Shown here one piece after another: positions 56,591 through 64,000 of a stretch of 64,000 nucleotides of DNA. The DNA lies in contig LLCB01000050.1 of NCBI GenBank assembly GCA_001414345.1, forward strand, positions 179,338-243,337, read 5' to 3'. The stretch comes from Hymenoscyphus infarciens (Eukaryota > Ascomycota > Leotiomycetes > Helotiales > Helotiaceae). Within the stretch, counting starts at the first letter, position 1; every line of letters starts with the position of its first letter. The position numbers were made by a program, and so were the translations under genes. Below the pieces are notes generated by a model. The model was given only the letters and a program-made list of their open reading frames with translations. It searched no databases and was not told the origin of the DNA.

Positions 56591-59297
56591 AAGGTTTAGA
56601 TATTATATATTTAGCTTTCTAAAAGTTTAAAGGTTATATATTTAGCTTTTTAGCTCTTATTATTTAGTATTAGCTATATTAAGTAGAGCTTAGTTATTAT
56701 TATTATTAGAACTTAGAAGCTTCTAACCTCTTATATATAGACGTTTATATTTAGTATAGAAGAGAGATAGTTATTATTTTCTTCTATATTAGTACCTAGT
56801 ATCTATATATATTATTCTACTATATATACTCTTATATACCTTTACTATAGTTATATATATTTTATACTATTATATAAAAATAATAACTCTTCTTTACTAG
56901 TAATAGTCTTAATAATATCTCTTTTAAGCTTATTACTACTCTTTATTTAGAAGTTAATTCACCTTTAATTTAGAATATTATAATAATATTCTTATATAGC
57001 TAAGTAATTAGAGACTATCTAGATAGCTAGTAATACTAAGGTTTAGTATCTATATAAATAGCTAGTAAAAATCGTATTTTAGTATATATTAAAGAATTAG
57101 AATATACTAAGTATTCCTAAGAGTCCTAATAACCTTAGATTTAGTAAATAAGTTAATTTATAATAGTTATCTAGAAGGCTTCTAAATCTAATCCTATCTC
57201 TCCTTTCTAATTTAATATTTAATATATTAGAATCTAGAGTAACCCTAGGTCTCTTCTAAGCTCTATTCTTAAGCGTAGAGCTCTCTCTTAAAGAATAAAG
57301 TTAAGTTTCTACTAAAAGGTTCTTAACTTAGTACTATACTTCTAAGAACTTTAAAAAGCTTAAAAATAATAAAGGTAAAAGCCTAGTATTTAGAAGCTAG
57401 AGAGATTAATAAGACTTCTCTAATATAGACGAGATATAGAGTATAATCTAAGCTATAAAGGCTAAGGATTAAGAAAAAGAATAGAGAATTTTAGAGTAAG
57501 ATAATTAGATTATCTAATTATTAGACCTAATATAGTAAATTAGTTAATAACTACTAAATAATAACTAAAGTCTAAGTCTTATCTAATTTATATAAATATC
57601 TTCTTCTATCTCTTTAAACTATTATTAGAGATAAGACTCTACTTTTAATATTCCTTTCTTATAATAACCTACTCTATACCTATAACCTAAAAATACTTTA
57701 AAAGCTCTTTAATCTATTAAAAGTAAGATTATAGAAAAAATTAAACTTTTAAATAATAGTATTTTACTTATATATAAGTAATAAAGAATATTAATATATA
57801 ATTAACTCTATATAAATACTAACTATTATTAAATGCTTTTAACTTATAAAGCTCTTATTTAAAAGATGATAATAAAACTTACTTAGAACTACTTAGAACT
57901 CTAATATAAGTCTAATATAAGTAAGATAGTATTTAAAAATTATAAAAAAATAATTAAACTTCTTAATATCTATTATCTAACTAGTTATAAGAAGAAGGAT
58001 ACCTAAAATACCTTTTAGTCTCTTTAGATAAAATAGAAGAGTTATATAAAAGAAAGTTTTATAGAATTTAAAAGTTACTTTTTAAATATAGTAATACTTA
58101 GAGAAGTATTAGAGTAAGATAAATTCTATTATATATAAAATAAGCTTATACCTTAGCTCTAAACCTAATTAGTTAATAATAAGAGATACTAGAATACTAA
58201 CTTTAATAAAATAGTAAGAGACTTATTATTTATAAATAAGAAGTAGTACTATAATACTAAGTTATATATAACTAGTATAATAAGTACTAAAAAACCTATT
58301 ATAATAAGCTTATTATACTAAAAGCCTAATACTAACTAATTCTTATCTAGTTCTTTAATAAAACCCTTACTACCTTTATATAGACTTTATTTTACTTCTT
58401 AAAAAACTTCTTAAACTCTTAAGCCTCTTTCTACTAATAAAAGATTAAAGACTTAATTTATAGACTAATTCTCTACTAGTATAAAGTGTTATAATTATAA
58501 GAAACCTAGGTATATTAAGTCTAACTATTTTAATCTACCTAGTATTAATAAAATAGATAATTAACCTAAGAAAGAATAACTACTTAAAGAATACTCTAAC
58601 TCTAATCTAAGTTAAAAGGAAAATAAAAAGACTTAGATAAAAATACCTTCTTAAGCTTATATAAATATAATCTAGTGAAACTTAACCTTTCTAAGCTTAT
58701 AAAAGAAAAATAATTTCTTATAAATACTACTCTTAGTATATAGAGATATAATATTAAAATATAAGCTTTAGTAGATATAGAAGTAAATAAGTACTTATTT
58801 CTAAATTAACCTCTAACTCTATAATTATTAAAAGTAATAGGTTTAAAGATTTAGAAACTACCTTATTTAGTATCTATTTATAAATATAATAATAGTACTA
58901 AAAGCTAGATAACTTAGTTTATTTAACTATATTTAAATATAGATAAACGTTATATTTATAACTATCTCTTTATTATCTTAAATCTTAAATAATAAGACCT
59001 AATTATTAGTAATAAGTAGTTAAACTATTTTAAAGTTCTTCTTAACTTCTTAAAGAACTAGATTACTTAGCTAACTAAATACTCTCTAACTCTCTACTAT
59101 AGTAAGGAAATTTTACTTTCTCTTTCTAGCTAGAACTAGAAACCCTTTTTAAATTACTAATTAGATATAAACTAAAGAGAATATACTATCTAGTAATAAA
59201 AAAGATATAAAAAGAGTAGACTTATAAATATAGCTAAGTTATTACTTCTATCTATAATAATACCTCTTAAAATTTTAATATCTAACTTTAGTCTATA
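56591..59297 (+). mobile_element. older Ty3/gypsy-type element, 5' part
   Basis: LTR-like sequence (about 56600-56950) is followed by a decayed gag region. It aligns nearly throughout with 59350-62060, offset about 2.77 kb. A CCHC zinc-knuckle relic reads KCYNYKKPRYIKSNY at 58483-58527, with Cys and His codons changed to Tyr. A retroviral-protease relic reads ALVDIEVNKYLFLN near 58765-58806. The sequence stops abruptly at 59297, where the next element begins. All frames are riddled with TAG/TAA, and no functional product is possible. The left boundary is approximate. Confidence 0.7.
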
Positions 59298-62200
59298 TGA
59301 CGGCATGCCGTCTTATATAGCCGATATTACGTAGCATATACTATATATATTAGCTTTTAGTAGTTGTTATTTTATATTATCTAATTTAGGAAGGTTACGT
59401 CTATCTAGACTTTTAGACGTACTTTATAGAGTTCGGGCTTTTATATTAGCTAATATATATCGTTGTTCGGTTTCGTACCTCTTTTGTATTATCTAAAACC
59501 TCTTATATATAGTAGCCTACTTTTAGAGTTAGAAAAGGCTAGTTATTATTTTCTTCTATATTAGAGCCTAGTATCTATATACGTTATTCTACTATACGTA
59601 CTTCTATATGTCTCTACTATAGTTATATATATTTCGTACTATTATATAAAAATAATAACTATTCTTCGCTAGTAATAGCCTTAATAATATCTCCTTTAAG
59701 CTTGTCGTTGCTTTTGTTTCTTTTTTAGGCTTAAATTAGACTATTATAGTAGCATTCTTAAATAGCCGGGTAATTAGAGACTACTTAGATAGCTAGTAAC
59801 AGTAGGGTTTATTATTTATATAGATAGCTAGTGAAAATCGTGTTTTAGTATATATTAAGAGATTAGAATACGCTAAGTATTTCCTAAGAGTCTTAATAAC
59901 CTTAGATTTAGTAAATAAGTCGACTTATAATAGTTATTTAGAAGGTTTCTAAATCTAATCCTATCTCTCTTTTCTAATTTAATATTTAATATATTAGAAT
60001 TAGAAGCGACCTCTAGTCTCTTTTAAGCTTTACTCTTAAGTATAGAGCGACCTCTTAGAGAATAAAGTTAAGCTTCTACTAAAAGGTTCTTAACTTAGTA
60101 CTATACCTCTAAGAACGGTAAGAAACCTAAGAATAATAAAGATAAAGGCCTAGTACTTAGAAGCTAGAGAGATTAATAGGACTTCTCTAATATAGACGAG
60201 ATATAGAGTATAATCTAAGCTATAGAGGCTAAGGATTAAGAAAAAGAATAGAGAATTTTAGAGTAAGATAATTAAATTACTTAATTATTAGACTTAGTAT
60301 AGTAAATTAGTTAATAACTCCTAAATAATAACTAAAGTCTAAGTCTTATCTAACTTATATAAATACTTTCTTCTACTTCTTTAAACTGCTATTATAAGTA
60401 AGACTCTACTCTTAATATTCCTTTTTTAAAATAACCTACTTTATGTTTATAACTTAAAAGTATCTTAAAAGCTCTTTAATCTATTAAAAGTAAGATTATA
60501 GAAAAAATTAAACTTTTAGATAATAGTATTTTACTTATATATAAGTAATAAAGAATATTAATATATAATTAACTTTATATAAACGTTAACTATTATTAGA
60601 TACTTTTAACTTATAAAGCCTTTATTTAAAAGATAATAATAAAACTTATCTAGAACTACTTAGAGCCTTAATATAAGTCTAATATAAGTAAGATAGTATT
60701 TAAAAACTATAAAGAGATAATTAAGCTTCTTAATACCTACTATCTAATAGGTTATAAGAAAAAGAATACCTAGAACGCTTTTTAGTCTTTTTAGATAAAA
60801 TAGAAGAGTTATATAAGAGAAAGTTTTATAAAATTTAAAAGTTACTTTTTAAGTATAGTAATACTTAGAGAAGTATCTAAGTAAGATAAGTTCTACTATA
60901 TATAAGATAAACTTACGCCTTAGCTCTAAACCTAATTAGTTAATAGTAAGAGGTACTAGAATACTAACTTTAATAAGATAATAAGAGACCTATTATTTAT
61001 AGATAAGAAACGGTGTTATAATACTAAGTTATATATAACTAGTATAATAAGTACTAAAAAACCTATTATAATAAGCTTATTATACTAAAAGCCTAATACT
61101 AACTAAACCTTATCTAGTTCTTTAATAAAACTCTTACTACTCTTATATAGACTTTATACTACTTCTTAAAAAACTTCTTAATCTCTTAAACCTCTTTCTA
61201 CTAGTAAAAGATTAAAGACTTTATTTATAGACTAACTCCTTACTAGTATAAAGTACTATAATTATAAGAAACCTAGGTATATTAAGCTTAACTATCTTAA
61301 TCTATCTAGTATTAATAAAATAGAAGAGAACAATTAACTTAAGAAAGAATAACTACTTAAAGAGTACTCTAACTTTAACTTAAGTTAGAAGGAAAACAAA
61401 AAGGCTTAAGTAAAAATACCTTCTTAAGCTTATATAAATATAATCTAGCTAAACTTAACCTTTCTAAGCTTATAGAAGGAAAATAATTCCTTATAAATAC
61501 TACTCTTAGTATATAGAGATATAGTATTAAAATATAAGCTTTAGTAGATATAGAAGTAAATAAGTACTTATTTCTAAATTAACCTCTAGTTCTATAATTA
61601 TTAAAAGTAATAGGTTTAAAGATCTAGAAACTATTTTATTTAGTATCTATTTATAGATATAATAATAGTACTAAAAGTATAGTAAATTAGTTTATATAAC
61701 TATATTTAAACATAGATAAATATTATATTTATAACTATCCCTTTATTATCCTAGACCTTAGATAATAAGACCTAATTATTAGTAATAAGTAGTTAAACTA
61801 TTTTAAAGTTCTTCTTAACCTTTTAAAGAACTAGATTACTTAGCTAGTTAAATACCTCTTAACTCTCTACTATAGTAAAGAAATTCTACTTTCTCTTTCT
61901 AGCTAGAACTAGAAACCTTTTTTAAATTACTAGTTAGATATAAACTAAAGGGAATATACTATCTAGTAATAAGAAAGACGTAAAAAGGGTAGACTTATAT
62001 ATATAGCCGAGTTATTACTTCTATCTATAATAATACCTCTTAAAATTTTAATATCTAACTTTAGTCTAAAGCCTCTATAAACTACTAGTATAGCTTTAAA
62101 AGACTAGACCTTATACTTCTTTATTTATAAAATAAGTACTAACGTAATATATTATAATATAAAACAGCTTAATTTAGAATTTTATATAATAAGCCTCTAT

Positions 62201-64000
62201 AAGCTAGATTAGGTTATTAATAAGAGATTAGCCTCTCTCTAAGATAATAATAAGATAAGAGCTCTAATATAAGCCTAACTCTCTAAGTATTACTTATTCT
62301 ATAAAGACGTATTCTTAAAAGTAGCTTCTAATAAGCTTCCTTCTTATTATAAATATAATTATAAGATTACTTTAAATAAACTACTTCTTAACTTCTTTTT
62401 ATCTCTATATTAATAGTTAACTATAAAGCTTAAGGCTATAAAAGAGTATCTTATAAAGAACCTAGATAAAAGGTTTATTATTAATAGTAATAGCTCTTTT
62501 ACCTCTCTTATACTCTTTATTAAAAAGGCTAATAGTAATAAGTTATAGTTCTATATTAATTATAAGAAGCTAAATACTTTAACTTAAAATAATTCTTACT
62601 TAATCTTTTATATTAATAAGCTCCTTTCTAGAATAAGAATAACTAAAATCTTTACTAAATTAGATATTAGATAAGCTTTTTATTATATCTAAATAGACCT
62701 TAACTTAGAAGAGATAACTATGTTTAGAACTAGGTATAGTATATATAAATATAAGGTCTTCTCTTTTAGACTTTATAATAGCTCTACTACTTATTAACGT
62801 TATATAAATAATATCTTAATTAATTATTTAAACGACTTTTATATTACTTACTTAGATAATATTTTAATTTATTTAAATACTATTAAAGAATATAAGGAAT
62901 AGGTTAAAAAGGTTTTAAATTAGCTCTAAGAAGTAAGACTTTAAGTAGATATTAAGAAAAGTAAATTTAGTATTACTAGAGTTAAATACTTAGGATTTAT
63001 CTTAACTATAAAAAGACTTAAAGTTAACCTAGAAAAAGTAGAGCTTTTATAAAACTAGGTCTAACCTAATACTATAATAAGTATAAAGTCTTATCTAAGG
63101 TTTATAGGATTTTATAGATAATCTATTAAAGGTTATACTAAAATTATTAAACTCTTAACTATAATAATACGCTTTATAAAGCTATTTTTATAGATATTTA
63201 AATATAATAAAGCTTTTAAAGTACTAAGAACTTAGCTACTTACTATATAAACTTTATACTACTTTAATCTCGATTATAATATAAAGGTAGAAATAGACTT
63301 CTTAGAAGGAGTAATAGTAGGTATATTCTTATAATAATATAATAGCTTTTAGTACTCTATTAGGTTCTACTTATACGTTCTAGTTAGCTATAAATTAAAC
63401 TAGGAGATCTATAATAAAGAGCTATCTACTATTATAGAAGCTTTTAAGAAATAGTACTCTAAACTTATATTATATTAGAAGTATATTAATATATATTTAG
63501 ATTATAGATTATTAGAATACTTTATAATAACTAAGCTACTTATAGCTAAGTAAGTTTAATAGATAGAGTTTTTATTAGACTTTAACTTTTAGATCTAATT
63601 TACGTCTAAGAAGAGTAATTAAAAAGTAGATATATTAACCTAATATAAGTAAGACTTAAAAACCTATAATTAAGCTAAAGTAGATAGCTACTTATATACT
63701 CTCTTAGTACTAAATCGTTTAGACCTCTAAATTAATATTAAACTTACTTAGACCTTTTTATAAGAATAGTCTACTTCTCTTAATATAATTTAGTTAGACG
63801 TTATTCTAGGAACTAGTTTAAATACGATTTAAAAGTTAAAAGAAGATAACTTATACTTCTTTTAGAAAGAATATTATAAACTTCTAGATAAATACTACCT
63901 CTTATTAGATAATTTACTACTTTTTAAGAATTAACTTTATATTTAAAAGAATACTAAACTCTATATAAAACTAATCTAAGAAGTCTATAACTAAGTATCT
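59298..64000 (+). mobile_element. younger nested Ty3/gypsy element, partial
   Basis: It begins with TGACGGCATGCCGTC, an LTR-like start, inserted into the older copy. In order on the plus strand there follow the LTR (to roughly 59700), gag with a zinc-knuckle relic near 61251, a protease relic near 61535, and reverse transcriptase. The RT runs from TKLDIRQAFY-like sequence near 62653 (with a TAA where Gln is expected), to YLDN at 62849-62860 for the usual YLDD, to KYLGF near 62985. An RNase H relic (YNKELSTIIEAFKK) lies near 63409, with integrase-leader-like sequence at the edge. Stops throughout show RIP death. The 3' part and right LTR lie beyond the window. Confidence 0.8.

Noticed and set aside
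54041..64000. Centromere or mitochondrial DNA as explanation for the AT-rich region
   Set aside because: Readable gypsy gag/protease/RT relics and RIP-type substitutions explain the composition.

Overview
The window looks like nuclear DNA of a filamentous ascomycete (Pezizomycotina, probably a leotiomycete). The evidence is genes with short GT..AG introns (mostly 50-60 bp), a divergent pair encoding the two-subunit ATP-citrate lyase, several 2EXR-type genes, a GPI-anchored GH72 glucanosyltransferase, and large AT-rich repeat blocks carrying the C-to-T/G-to-A decay expected of repeat-induced point mutation (RIP). The species cannot be named from this alone. All exon joins below were worked out by hand from splice signals and reading frame.

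Layout. 0.2-1.5 kb: FAD monooxygenase. 1.6-5.0 kb: a broken gene fragment and a RIP-decayed block with two hAT-type non-autonomous elements, one holding a nested inverted-repeat element. 5.0-14.0 kb: APC amino-acid/choline-type permease (-), cytochrome P450 (-), prefoldin subunit 4 (+), DHA1-type MFS transporter (+). 14.7-20.3 kb: two decayed 2EXR-like genes and one intact one. 20.9-26.5 kb: housekeeping block of SRP19/Sec65 (-), a Pex22-like anchored protein (-) and eIF2B-gamma/Gcd1 (+). 26.5-33.5 kb: gene-poor, with one small cysteine-rich two-exon gene (30.2-30.5 kb) and a 92-bp mariner-type MITE. 33.6-34.7 kb: two-finger C2H2 transcription factor preceded by several upstream ORFs. 37.1-43.0 kb: F-box protein with a 1.1-kb intron, a truncated 2EXR copy, and a second F-box/2EXR-like gene. 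43.7-44.7 kb: decayed inverted-repeat element. 45.0-47.1 kb: seven-exon GH72 gene. 48.0-53.6 kb: acl1 (-) and acl2 (+) around a shared 1.5-kb promoter region. 54.0-64.0 kb: about 10 kb of RIP-degraded DNA containing nested Ty3/gypsy LTR elements, the younger one running off the right edge.

How the genes relate. Acl1 and Acl2 form one enzyme that makes cytosolic acetyl-CoA, and their divergent arrangement suggests co-regulation. Sec65, prefoldin 4 and Gcd1 are unrelated housekeeping functions (protein targeting, chaperoning, translation initiation). The monooxygenase, permease, P450 and MFS transporter within 14 kb resemble accessory metabolism, but there is no backbone synthase and a prefoldin gene lies among them, so a secondary-metabolite cluster is not supported. 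I found no convincing wholly new system. The most interesting items are the nested transposon history, the overlooked cysteine-rich gene, the upstream-ORF-rich leader of the C2H2 gene, the giant F-box intron, and tRNA-like remnants inside the acl2 intron.
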